A DNA stretch of 64,000 bases from an uncultured Thermomicrobia bacterium (GTDB lineage: Bacteria; Chloroflexota; Chloroflexia; Thermomicrobiales; JALYUS01), in assembly GCA_937968015.1 (NCBI GenBank), contig CALBSO010000143.1:1-64000 (forward strand), in the 5' to 3' direction. Both the position numbers and the translations under genes were made by a program. Below are positions 56,747 through 64,000 of this stretch, in pieces; position 1 is the first letter of the stretch, and the number at the start of each line of letters is the position of its first letter. Below the pieces are notes generated by a model, which was not told the origin of the DNA, searched no databases, and saw nothing but the letters and a program-made list of their open reading frames with translations.

Positions 56747-57739
56747 TCATGACAGATTGACCGTTTGCCCCCGCCCGCTGTGTGCCGCCCGGTCCACGGC
56801 GCGGCGACCGACCGCAATATCCTGTACGGCGTTGCCGACCGATTTGAAAAAGGTGATCTCCTCAGGCGAATCACGACCGCGTTTCGCGCCATGTACGAGT
56901 TCGCCGAGTTCCGCGTAAATGTCACGCTCGGTGATGAGGCCCCGGTCGCGCGCGATGACCAGATCACCCGCCTCAGCCCACGCGGCCTCGCGCTGATCCA
57001 CGACGATCCGTGCCCGCGCGACCGTTTCCGGCGGTATTTCCTGCATCGCGGGGGTATATGCGCCAATGGCGTTGATGTGCGTACCCGGTTCCACGGCGGC
57101 ATCGGCGAAGAGCGCCGTGGTTGCGGGCGTCGCCGTGCAAATCACATCCGCACCCCGTAATGCGTGCGCGGCATCGAGCACGATCGCGATTCTTTCCGCA
57201 ATCTCCGGCGCGTGCGTGCGGAGGCGCGTGATGAATGCCGTCCCCTTCTCGGCTGACCGCGCGACAAGACGAATCTCAGTAATCGGGCGTACCGCGCAGA
57301 TTGCCTCCACTTGCGTCTCCGCTTGCACTCCCGCGCCAAAGAGCGCCAGGATACGCGCATCCTGGCGTGCCATCAGGTCCGTCGCGGCGCCGGAAACCGC
57401 CCCCGTGCGTAGGGCAGTCAGGTACGTCCCGTCCATGATGGCAAGCGGCACACCGTCTTCCGGATTAATCAGGCAGACCAGCGCGTGAATCGTCGGGAGG
57501 CCGCGCGACGGGTTGTTCGGGAAGACGGAGACGACTTTCAGGCCAAGCCCACCAACCGACGGCACGGCAGCGGGCATGAACAGCGTCACCGCGCGCTCCG
57601 GCGCCACCTCGATCGGCGTGCGGAGTGGTGCGACTGCGGAACCGTCAGACAACTCGCGAAATGCTTCCTTCATAAGCGCAATCGCGTCCCGCATCGGGAC
57701 GAGCGTTTGGATGTCATCCGCCGTGAGCGCCAGCATCAT
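56747..57739 (-). CDS. Ornithine cyclodeaminase / mu-crystallin family protein
   Basis: The family covers NAD(P)-dependent ornithine cyclodeaminases, alanine dehydrogenases and ketimine reductases. ATG 57739 (MMLALTADDIQTL) follows GGAGGGTAGC. LGLKVVSVFPNN, MDGTYLTALRTGAVSGAATDLMARQDARILALFGAGVQAETQ (Arg-Thr-Gly-Ala and the GxGxxA nucleotide motif) and DQREAAWAEAGDLVIA are visible. 330 residues are typical. It diverges from the FAH gene across a 16-bp palindrome. The substrate may be an amino acid or a cyclic imine. Confidence 0.88.
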   Translation of the reverse strand: MMLALTADDIQTLVPMRDAIALMKEAFRELSDGSAVAPLRTPIEVAPERAVTLFMPAAVPSVGGLGLKVVSVFPNNPSRGLPTIHALVCLINPEDGVPLAIMDGTYLTALRTGAVSGAATDLMARQDARILALFGAGVQAETQVEAICAVRPITEIRLVARSAEKGTAFITRLRTHAPEIAERIAIVLDAAHALRGADVICTATPATTALFADAAVEPGTHINAIGAYTPAMQEIPPETVARARIVVDQREAAWAEAGDLVIARDRGLITERDIYAELGELVHGAKRGRDSPEEITFFKSVGNAVQDIAVGRRAVDRAAHSGRGQTVNLS

Positions 57740-57810
57740 GCTACCCTCCGAAACGTCGTGCGACCGCACGATCCGCGACCGTGCGTGAGAATATCAACTC
57801 ATTTGGCCGC

Positions 57811-57826
57811 TACATCGTACGATGTA
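57811..57826. promoter_or_regulatory. Perfect 16-bp palindrome, possible operator
   Basis: TACATCGTACGATGTA reads the same on both strands. It is in the 229-base region between the divergent ornithine-cyclodeaminase and FAH-family genes. A dimeric repressor or activator bound here could control both. No regulator gene is in the immediate neighbourhood. Confidence 0.6.
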
Positions 57827-57968
57827 CGGCAATGCGGTGCCATTCCATACGATAACGGCCTTCACGTTGTGAAAAGGGGTTCCGTCATCGTCCGCGGGCA
57901 TGATAAACTACTGTGCGACTGAAATCGCCTATCGTTGCAGATCAACGGATCACAATGGGGAGGATAGG

Positions 57969-58739
57969 ATGCAATTCATCCGCTACATGGCCGATGATGG
58001 AGCGCGCTACGGCGTGCTCGAAGGCGCGCAGGTACTGTCCGCGACGGGTGATCCGTTTTCCGGCCTCACGCCCGGTGCGGCAGTCGGGTCGCTCGATAGC
58101 CTGACGCTCCTGCCCCCCGTCCATCCCGGCAAGATCGTCGCGGTCGGGCTGAACTATGTGGACCATGTCAAAGAGGGCGGGCGTGACCGCGACGTGCCGG
58201 ATGAGCCGGTCATCTTCATGAAGCCGCAGAGCGCGCTGATTGGCAATGGCGCGACAATTGAGTTGCCGATGGATACCGAGAACATCCATTATGAGGCGGA
58301 ACTCGCCGTCGTGATCGGCAAGCGGGCACGGCGCATCTCGGAAGCGGACGCATACGACTATATCCTCGGCCTCACCTGCGGCAATGACGTTTCGGCGCGC
58401 GTCCTGCAAGCGAAAGATGGGCAATGGACGCGCGCGAAGGGTTTTGACACATTTTTGCCGCTCGGTTCTTCCGTCAACGTCGGGTTGCGCGCGGACGATC
58501 TCGCCGTCCAGTCCCGCTTGAATGGTGCGGTACGCCAGAGCGCACGTACCTCACAAATGATTTTCAGTGTGCCAAAACTGGTCGCCTTCATCTCCCGCGT
58601 CATGACCCTCGATCCCGGCGACGTGATCATCACCGGCACACCGGCGGGCGTCGGCCCGATGCAGCCAGGTGACACGATCGAAGTCGAAGTAGAAGGGATT
58701 GGCGTACTGCGCAACCCGGTCGCGGCGGAATCGGCCTAG
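57969..58739 (+). CDS. Fumarylacetoacetate hydrolase family protein
   Basis: This family cleaves C-C bonds or decarboxylates diketo acids with a divalent metal. The start ATG 57969 (MQFIRYMADDGARYG) follows GGGGAGGATAGG. The metal motif ENIHYEAELAVVIGKRARRI (Glu-x-Glu pair) with GLTCGNDVSARVLQ (Asp), FDTFLPLGSS and GDVIITGTPAGVGPMQPGD are typical. 256 residues. It is divergent from the ornithine-cyclodeaminase gene and is followed by an aminotransferase, consistent with an amino-acid or aromatic-acid degradation pathway; the precise reaction is unknown. Confidence 0.9.
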   Translation: MQFIRYMADDGARYGVLEGAQVLSATGDPFSGLTPGAAVGSLDSLTLLPPVHPGKIVAVGLNYVDHVKEGGRDRDVPDEPVIFMKPQSALIGNGATIELPMDTENIHYEAELAVVIGKRARRISEADAYDYILGLTCGNDVSARVLQAKDGQWTRAKGFDTFLPLGSSVNVGLRADDLAVQSRLNGAVRQSARTSQMIFSVPKLVAFISRVMTLDPGDVIITGTPAGVGPMQPGDTIEVEVEGIGVLRNPVAAESA

Positions 58740-58781
58740 CAATCACACTGGCGCGTATCGGAATACGAGAGGGGACCCCTG

Positions 58782-59999
58782 ATGGCACAAGTACAGGAAT
58801 CACGGCTGGAGAGCCTCTTCTCAGATCAGGCGAAGGCGCTGCCGCCAGGCCCGCCGACAGGTTTTTCCGCGGGCAGCGCCGACCGGATTTCCTTCACAGG
58901 GGGCTTTCCCGATCCGAACAGCCTTCCCGCCCGGAGCATTGCTGAAGCGACCGCGCGGGCGATGGAAAAGAATGGCAAGTGGGCGCTCCAGTATGGGGCG
59001 GCCGTGGGCTATGCCGGCCTGATTGACCAACTGCGCGCCAAACTGACGCGCGACAATGGCGTCACGGTCGAGCGCGAAAACGTCTTGATTACCGCTGGGG
59101 CATCGCAGGCGATTGATCTCGTCTGTAGTGCGATGCTCAATCCCGGCGACATTGTCCTTTCCGAGGAGCCGACATGGCAGGGTGCGGTGCGGTTGTTCAG
59201 CGCTCATGACGCCAGGTGCGTCGGTGTGCCGATGGACAATGAAGGTATGCGCATGGATATGCTGGAGAACCGGTTGGCGGAGTTCAAGGCGCGGGGCGTC
59301 CAACCGAAGTTTATCTATGTCATTCCGACCTTCCAGAACCCGACCGGTGTGACGACGCCATTGCATCGGCGGTTACGGCTCCTCGAACTCGCGAAGGAGT
59401 ACAACGTCGCGATCCTGGAGGACGATGCGTACTTTGACCTCCGCTTTTCCGGCGAACGCATCCCGATGCTTGTGACGCTTGATGACGTCGGCCTCGTCAT
59501 GTATACCGGCACGTTCTCCAAAATCATGGCGGCGGGCATGCGGCTCGGTTGGTGCGTCGGCCCGACGACATTGATCGAGAAGATGGCGAAGTTGAAGGCC
59601 GACGGCGGCACAAGCCCCTTCGCATCAAATGTCGCAGCGGAGTATGCGGCATCCGGCGAACTGGAGCAGCATGTCGGCGAACTGATTCACATTTACCGGA
59701 ACCGACGGAACACCATGCTTGATGCCTTGCAGTCGGAGATGCCGGACGGCGTCGAATGGACGGAGCCGAACGGAGGATTTTTTCTCTGGCTGACGTTGCC
59801 GCCGGGATGCGACTCCGTGAACATGTTGCCGGAGGCGCGCGCGCACGGTGTTGATTTTCTGCCGGGTACGGGCTGCTACTTCGACGGTAGCGGGCGAAGC
59901 AATATCCGGTTGTCCTTCTCGTTCTCGGACGAAGAGGCGATCCGGCGTGGCGTGAAAATCCTCGCGGGTATTATCCGGGAGTATGCCTCGACAACGTAG
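58782..59999 (+). CDS. PLP-dependent aminotransferase, class I (2-aminoadipate-transaminase-like)
   Basis: A fold-type I aminotransferase. GGFPDPNSLPARSIAEATARAM, QYGAAVGYAGLIDQLR, ITAGASQAIDLVCSAMLNPGD, EDDAYFDLRF and the PLP lysine in GTFSKIMAAGMRLGW (about residue 247) match the LysN/aromatic-aminotransferase-like group without a GntR domain. 405 residues. ATG 58782 follows GAGGGGACCCCTG. Position suggests that it removes the amino group of the substrate processed by neighbouring genes. The exact amino acid cannot be told. Confidence 0.9.
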   Translation: MAQVQESRLESLFSDQAKALPPGPPTGFSAGSADRISFTGGFPDPNSLPARSIAEATARAMEKNGKWALQYGAAVGYAGLIDQLRAKLTRDNGVTVERENVLITAGASQAIDLVCSAMLNPGDIVLSEEPTWQGAVRLFSAHDARCVGVPMDNEGMRMDMLENRLAEFKARGVQPKFIYVIPTFQNPTGVTTPLHRRLRLLELAKEYNVAILEDDAYFDLRFSGERIPMLVTLDDVGLVMYTGTFSKIMAAGMRLGWCVGPTTLIEKMAKLKADGGTSPFASNVAAEYAASGELEQHVGELIHIYRNRRNTMLDALQSEMPDGVEWTEPNGGFFLWLTLPPGCDSVNMLPEARAHGVDFLPGTGCYFDGSGRSNIRLSFSFSDEEAIRRGVKILAGIIREYASTT

Positions 60000-60141
60000 T
60001 CATCCGCTACGCCGGAGCAAAGAGGCGAATATACTCTCCGGTTCGTACTACTCCGCTTGCAGGTATACGCTGTGTGTAAACACTATGTTCCTATCGCTGC
60101 GAGGATTCTGTACAATCTGTACGTAAGGGTGTGCGATCGCG

Positions 60142-61674
60142 ATGATCCGGGCGGGGATTGATGTTGGCGGTACAAATACCGACGCGGTCCTGCTCGATGG
60201 GCGGCGTTTGCTCGGCGCCGCAAAGCGCCCGACATCTGAGGATGTGACAGAAGGTATTGTCGCCGCGTTATCCGCCGCGATCGCCGACGCCGGCGTCGCG
60301 CATGCGGCAATCGGCCGCGTGATGATCGGCACCACACATTTCACGAACGCAGTTGTCCAACGACGCAACCTCTTGCGAACGGGCGTGATTCGTCTGGGGG
60401 CGCCCGCCTCACAAATCCTCCCGCCGTTCGTTGATTGGCCCGATGATCTGCGGATTGCGGTCGGTGGCGTCGGCATCATCGTGCCGGGCGGCGTGGAGTT
60501 CGATGGGCGAGAAATATGCGCGTATGATCCCGGCTCAATACGTGACGCTGCCTCGATCCTCAAGGCAGCGGACGTCGCAGCGGTTGTCGTCTCGGCGATA
60601 TTTTCGTCAGTCTCCGATACACACGAGCGGGCGGCAGCGGTGATGGTCGCCGAGCAGATGCCTGGCATCCCGGTCGTCTGCAGTGCGGATATCGGCCGGA
60701 TTGGTTTGCTGGAGCGGGAGAATGCCGCAGCGCTCAACGCTGCCTTAATTGGGCTTGCCGATCGTACGACCAGCGCGTTCACGGCGGCGCTCGCGCGTAT
60801 GAATTTGCACACGGAACTCTACCTCACACAGAACGACGGCACGCTCATGAGCGCCGCGGTCGCGCGCCGATTCCCGGTTCGCACCTTTGCCTCCGGCCCA
60901 ACGAACTCGATGCGTGGCGCTGCGTACTTATGCGACATCAAAGATGCGATTGTCCTCGATATTGGCGGGACGACGACCGACGCGGGGGCGCTGATCGGCG
61001 GTTTTCCGCGTGAAGCGGGCGCATCGGTCATTGTCGGCGGCGTGCGGACAAACTTCCGCATGCCGGACATCCTGTCAATTGGTCTTGGTGGTGGCAGCGT
61101 TGTTGAGCGCGATGGCGCAGTGGTCGGGCCGTTCAGCGTCGGCAACCGGCTGACTGAAGAAGCGCGCGTCTTCGGCGGATCGGTATTGACCGCGACTGAT
61201 GTCGCCGTGACCCTCGGACGCGGCGTGCTCGGACAAGACCCACATGTGGCCGAAGACGTAGCGGGCCGGGCGGGGGCGACGATAGATACGATGATCGCGG
61301 AGATCATTGACCGGATGAAGACGACCTCCGTGGACGTCTCTGTGATCCTCGTTGGCGGCGGCGCCTTGCTTGTCGGCGAGGCAGCGCTGCCAGGTATGGC
61401 GTCGTTTTTGCGACCGGAACACGGCAATGTCGCGAACGCGATCGGCGCGGCGCTCGGTCAGGTCGGTGGTGAGGTTGACCGCGTCGTCTCATTTAACCAA
61501 GTTGGCCGTCAGGAGAGCATCGCGACGGCGCTGCACGAGGCGCGGCGACATGCCATGGACGCGGGCGCGACCGAGGAGAGTCTGGCGACCGTTGAGGTAG
61601 ACGAGGTGCCACTTGCATATCTGCCGGGAGATGCCGTCCGCTTGCGCGTCAAAGTTGTTGGTGACCTGCCATGA
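60142..61674 (+). CDS. Hydantoinase/oxoprolinase family protein (HyuA-like)
   Basis: HyuA-like ATPases hydrolyse cyclic amides such as 5-oxoproline or hydantoins with ATP. The nucleotide motif is GIDVGGTNTDAVLLDG (residues 4-19). NAVVQRRNLLRTGVIRLG, FASGPTNSMRGAAYL and DIGGTTTDAGAL (second ATPase motif), then GLGGGSVVERDG, are typical of the family. ATG 60142 follows GGGTGTGCGATCGCG, a weak site. 510 residues. It precedes DUF917 by 6 bases; in several fungi and bacteria the two are fused or adjacent (family knowledge), so they probably form one complex. Confidence 0.9.
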   Translation: MIRAGIDVGGTNTDAVLLDGRRLLGAAKRPTSEDVTEGIVAALSAAIADAGVAHAAIGRVMIGTTHFTNAVVQRRNLLRTGVIRLGAPASQILPPFVDWPDDLRIAVGGVGIIVPGGVEFDGREICAYDPGSIRDAASILKAADVAAVVVSAIFSSVSDTHERAAAVMVAEQMPGIPVVCSADIGRIGLLERENAAALNAALIGLADRTTSAFTAALARMNLHTELYLTQNDGTLMSAAVARRFPVRTFASGPTNSMRGAAYLCDIKDAIVLDIGGTTTDAGALIGGFPREAGASVIVGGVRTNFRMPDILSIGLGGGSVVERDGAVVGPFSVGNRLTEEARVFGGSVLTATDVAVTLGRGVLGQDPHVAEDVAGRAGATIDTMIAEIIDRMKTTSVDVSVILVGGGALLVGEAALPGMASFLRPEHGNVANAIGAALGQVGGEVDRVVSFNQVGRQESIATALHEARRHAMDAGATEESLATVEVDEVPLAYLPGDAVRLRVKVVGDLP

Positions 61675-61680
61675 ACGGAC

Positions 61681-62799
61681 GTGAACGTGTTGATCGTTGA
61701 CGAGCGAGCGGCGGAAGCAATCGCGCTCGGCGCGGGCATCCTCGGCACAGGCGGCGGCGGCAACCCCTATCTGGGTTTTTTGATGACTCGCGAACTGCTA
61801 CGGCACGGAGCGAAGATCGCGGTTACCGGGGTGGCGGATGTACCGGACGACGCGGTTGTCTGTGGGATTGGTGCGATGGGCGCGCCGACCGTTGGCATCG
61901 AGAAGTTACCGCGTGGCGATGAGCCGCTGGCCGCGCTCCGGGCACTGGAGCATCATACCGGATGCCGTGTCACGCATCTTATCGCCGGTGAAATTGGCGG
62001 CGCGAACGCGATGCAACCCCTCATTCAGTCCGCGTTGAGCGGACTGGCGGCGATTGATGGCGACGGTATGGGGCGGGCATTCCCAGAGCTGCAACATTGC
62101 TCATTTTCGATTGGCGGCGTGCCCTGCACGCCGGCAGCGATCGCGGATTGCCACCATAATACCGTGGTTTTCCCCGCCTTGCGCGACACAGAGACGCTTG
62201 AACGGTTCGCACGCGCCGTGACGGTGCAAATGGGCGCGCGTGCCGGATATGCGTTCCCGATCATGTCGGGTGCGGAGATGAAGCGGACCGCCGTGTCCGG
62301 CTCCTACACGCTGGCGCACGCCATTGGGCGAGCGGTGCTGACGGCGCGCGCCGCGCACACGGACCCGATCGCCGCCATCCTGGCAATAACAGAGGGTACG
62401 GTGCTCCTGCGTGGGCGGATTGTGGATGTCGAGCGGCGGCTGGTCGCCGGGTTCGCCCGCGGTCGTCTTGAGATCATGGGCACTGGCAGCGACAGGTTGC
62501 GCGAGATAGAAATTGCCTTTCAGAACGAGAATCTCGTTGCTTGGGAAGGGCCGCGTCGGCGGCGGGTGCTCGCAACGGTGCCGGATCTGATTACGCTCGT
62601 AGACGAGGAAACCGGCGACCCGGTGACGACGGAGATCACCCGCTATGGCCTCCGGGTCGCCGTTCTCGGCATGCCGGCGCCTCAGCAACTGAAAACAGCC
62701 GAAGCATTGGCAGTTGTCGGGCCGCGAGCATTCGGCTACGACGTGCAATTTACTCCACTTCCGGGCAGATACGGTAGGGCGTGTCCTCAGTTGTGGTAA
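61681..62799 (+). CDS. DUF917 family protein (S-methyl thiohydantoin desulfurase-like)
   Basis: The DUF917 family works with the HyuA-like subunit and includes S-methyl thiohydantoin desulfurase of histidine-derived thiol breakdown. LGAGILGTGGGGNPYLGFLMTRELL, GEIGGANAMQPLI and ALAVVGPRAFGYDVQF (near the C-terminus) are family features. GTG 61681 is 6 bases after the hydantoinase. 372 residues. The end (PLPGRYGRACPQLW) differs from the usual ending and overlaps the last 13 bases of the converging gene, so the last ten residues may be a recent change. Confidence 0.85.
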   Translation: MNVLIVDERAAEAIALGAGILGTGGGGNPYLGFLMTRELLRHGAKIAVTGVADVPDDAVVCGIGAMGAPTVGIEKLPRGDEPLAALRALEHHTGCRVTHLIAGEIGGANAMQPLIQSALSGLAAIDGDGMGRAFPELQHCSFSIGGVPCTPAAIADCHHNTVVFPALRDTETLERFARAVTVQMGARAGYAFPIMSGAEMKRTAVSGSYTLAHAIGRAVLTARAAHTDPIAAILAITEGTVLLRGRIVDVERRLVAGFARGRLEIMGTGSDRLREIEIAFQNENLVAWEGPRRRRVLATVPDLITLVDEETGDPVTTEITRYGLRVAVLGMPAPQQLKTAEALAVVGPRAFGYDVQFTPLPGRYGRACPQLW

Positions 62800-64000
62800 G
62801 GGCGATTCTCCTCTGACCGCATGTCGGCGAAGGAGGGGAAGATCCGCAGGCGGAGGTCGCCGACCGTGATCGCCTGGCTGTCGGCGTTGGCCGGCGCGCT
62901 GGGGGGCGTCGCGTCGCGCAGCCGGGCGAAGAGCGCGCCGAGCGGGTTGCGATTGTCGGGGTCGAAGGGTCCATTCCCGACGCCGACTACTTGGAGTACC
63001 TGCGGCCAACTCCCCCAGGCGGCGCGACGATCCGGCTCGGGGCCGCCGGCGAAGTGGGCCAGGTAGCGCCCGAGCACGAAGACGTAGACCTTCTGCACAT
63101 GGAACCGCTTCGCGGCGCGCTCGTCGAAGCGGGCCAGCAGGTCGTCGGGGCCGTGGCGCTGCACCCATTCCAGGATCGCCGAGACCTGGCGGTTGGCATG
63201 GAAGAAGTTGTCGCGCTGCCGCTGCCGCTCCTCAATCGAGCGCGCGAAGGGGTCCTGCGCCTTCAGCTCGAAGACGCCGAGCGTGCCGGTCTTGCGGTCG
63301 AAGACGAGGGCGTCGAGGTCGGTGCGCGCCTCGCCGCTCCGCTTCAGTTCGACCCGTCCTGCGCTCAGGACGAAGCGCCTGTCGCCGAAGAGGCGGTAGA
63401 GATCCTGCCGGAAGACCCCCTCGCGCAGATGGGCGCTGTTGTGATATTCCTGCGCGTGGCGGCGGCGCAGTTCGCGCGTGAGGAAGATAAGGGGTTCGCC
63501 GAGCAGCCCGAGCGCCGACCAGACCACCCGATTCTCGTCGAGACGGATCAGCGGCGGCGCGGCGCGGCCCGGGAGAGTGCTGTGGTAGGCGGCGTTGTCG
63601 TGATCGAGGATAAAAGGCTGGAGGGCACGCCCGATCGCCGCCGGGTCGGCGTCGAGCGCATCGGCCAGCGCCGCGATCATGGCCCGTTCGTCCCGGGGCG
63701 TGGGCGTGTGATCACCGTCGGGCGCGCGACGGTCGCGCTCGCGGTGCAGCCAGCCGATCAGCAGCGCCAGGATATCGGTGTACTGGCCGAAGGTGGCGCC
63801 GCCGATCGCCGCGTCGGCCGGGTAGCTGTGCTGGCAGGCGAAGCGGGCGACGTGGGCCTGGCCGAGCTGGCGATAATAGCGTTCGACGGTCGGGTCGCTC
63901 ACGACAAATTCCTCTGTTTCGGGGATGGGAGCACCCTCCTGGCCGAGGAGCGCACGCATCCGGTGTCGTTCGACGAGGAGGGTAGCCAGGCGAGGGGCGA
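62787..64000 (-). CDS. Unknown protein with PD-(D/E)XK-like nuclease motif (5' end may lie outside the window)
   Basis: I do not recognise the whole protein. In its middle it has GEARTDLDALVFDRKTGTLGVFELKAQDP: Asp, then Glu-x-Lys (FELKA), followed by Gln/Arg-rich EERQRQRDNFFHANRQ. This is the pattern of PD-(D/E)XK or NERD-type nucleases. The N-terminal part is helical with VERYYRQLGQAHVARFACQHSYP; the C-terminal part ends RSEENRPYHN. GTG 63902 with GAGGAATTTGTC upstream is a possible start (371 residues), but the frame is open to the window edge, so the gene may be longer. Sampled lines are richer in GC than the neighbours. Confidence 0.6.
   Translation of the reverse strand, partial: APRLATLLVERHRMRALLGQEGAPIPETEEFVVSDPTVERYYRQLGQAHVARFACQHSYPADAAIGGATFGQYTDILALLIGWLHRERDRRAPDGDHTPTPRDERAMIAALADALDADPAAIGRALQPFILDHDNAAYHSTLPGRAAPPLIRLDENRVVWSALGLLGEPLIFLTRELRRRHAQEYHNSAHLREGVFRQDLYRLFGDRRFVLSAGRVELKRSGEARTDLDALVFDRKTGTLGVFELKAQDPFARSIEERQRQRDNFFHANRQVSAILEWVQRHGPDDLLARFDERAAKRFHVQKVYVFVLGRYLAHFAGGPEPDRRAAWGSWPQVLQVVGVGNGPFDPDNRNPLGALFARLRDATPPSAPANADSQAITVGDLRLRIFPSFADMRSEENRPYHN

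Noticed and set aside
60088..60116. A promoter for the hydantoinase gene (TTCCTA with TACAAT, 17-base spacer)
   Set aside because: Only the -10 is good; the -35 matches TTGACA at three of six bases, so it was not listed as a feature.
62770..62810. An insertion-sequence end near GGGCGTGTCCTCAG at the DUF917 end
   Set aside because: No matching inverted end or transposase is visible in the window, and the right part of the gene is outside.

Overview
The window is about 64 kb of GC-rich bacterial chromosome. It reads like a member of the Chloroflexota, probably near Thermomicrobia/Sphaerobacter. The grounds are gene content and order, HrcA/CIRCE heat-shock control, a zinc-type S14, many GTG/TTG starts and low-complexity tails on ribosomal proteins. 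The taxon is an inference from these traits and was not checked by any search.

Bases 1-17.7 kb hold one long plus-strand translation cluster. It begins with the last codons of EF-Tu and continues S10-L3-L4-L23-L2-S19-L22-S3-L16-L29-S17-L14-L24-L5-S14-S8-L6-L18-S5-L30-L15-secY-adk-map-infA-S13-S11-rpoA-L17-truA-L13-S9, closing with a strong terminator. rpmJ and rpsD, which often sit after infA and after rpsK, are absent from those places. Five ribosomal proteins carry long Ala/Glu/Pro-rich tails. Several gene junctions here, and the grpE-dnaK junction later, hold hairpins built of 7-base repeat units (AGTAACG, AGTAGCG, AGTCGGC types) that begin at the stop codon and end at the next Shine-Dalgarno sequence.

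Bases 17.7-35 kb: a TIM-barrel sugar isomerase-like gene diverges from a sugar ABC importer (two permeases and a lipoprotein, no ATPase). Then comes a minus-strand block with a proline-rich anchored protein, a gluzincin-type peptidase, prfB with a programmed +1 frameshift, a DUF4349 protein, a YtcJ-type amidohydrolase with an unknown partner, lon, rsmI, hsp20 with a near-consensus promoter, an unknown gene and an inositol-phosphatase family gene.

Bases 35-46.5 kb: an M81 (MlrC-like) metallopeptidase overlaps adenine deaminase on the plus strand. Opposite runs a tight minus-strand operon in the order lysA, SDR, amidinotransferase, recN, Ski2-like helicase and a 53-residue membrane protein missing from longer ORF calls.

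Bases 46.5-53.8 kb: the heat-shock operon hrcA-grpE-dnaK under a CIRCE element (no dnaJ follows), tRNA-Arg(CCT), long-form hpf, a GNAT-like protein and a GT4 glycosyltransferase.

Bases 53.8-64 kb: a small unknown gene, a stand-alone nuoE-nuoF pair with an unusual NuoF active-site motif, an ornithine cyclodeaminase family gene divergent from an FAH-family gene across a perfect 16-bp palindrome, a PLP aminotransferase, a HyuA-like hydantoinase plus DUF917 pair (probably catabolism of a cyclic amide or amino-acid derivative), and at the right edge a convergent, overlapping gene with a PD-(D/E)XK-like nuclease motif.
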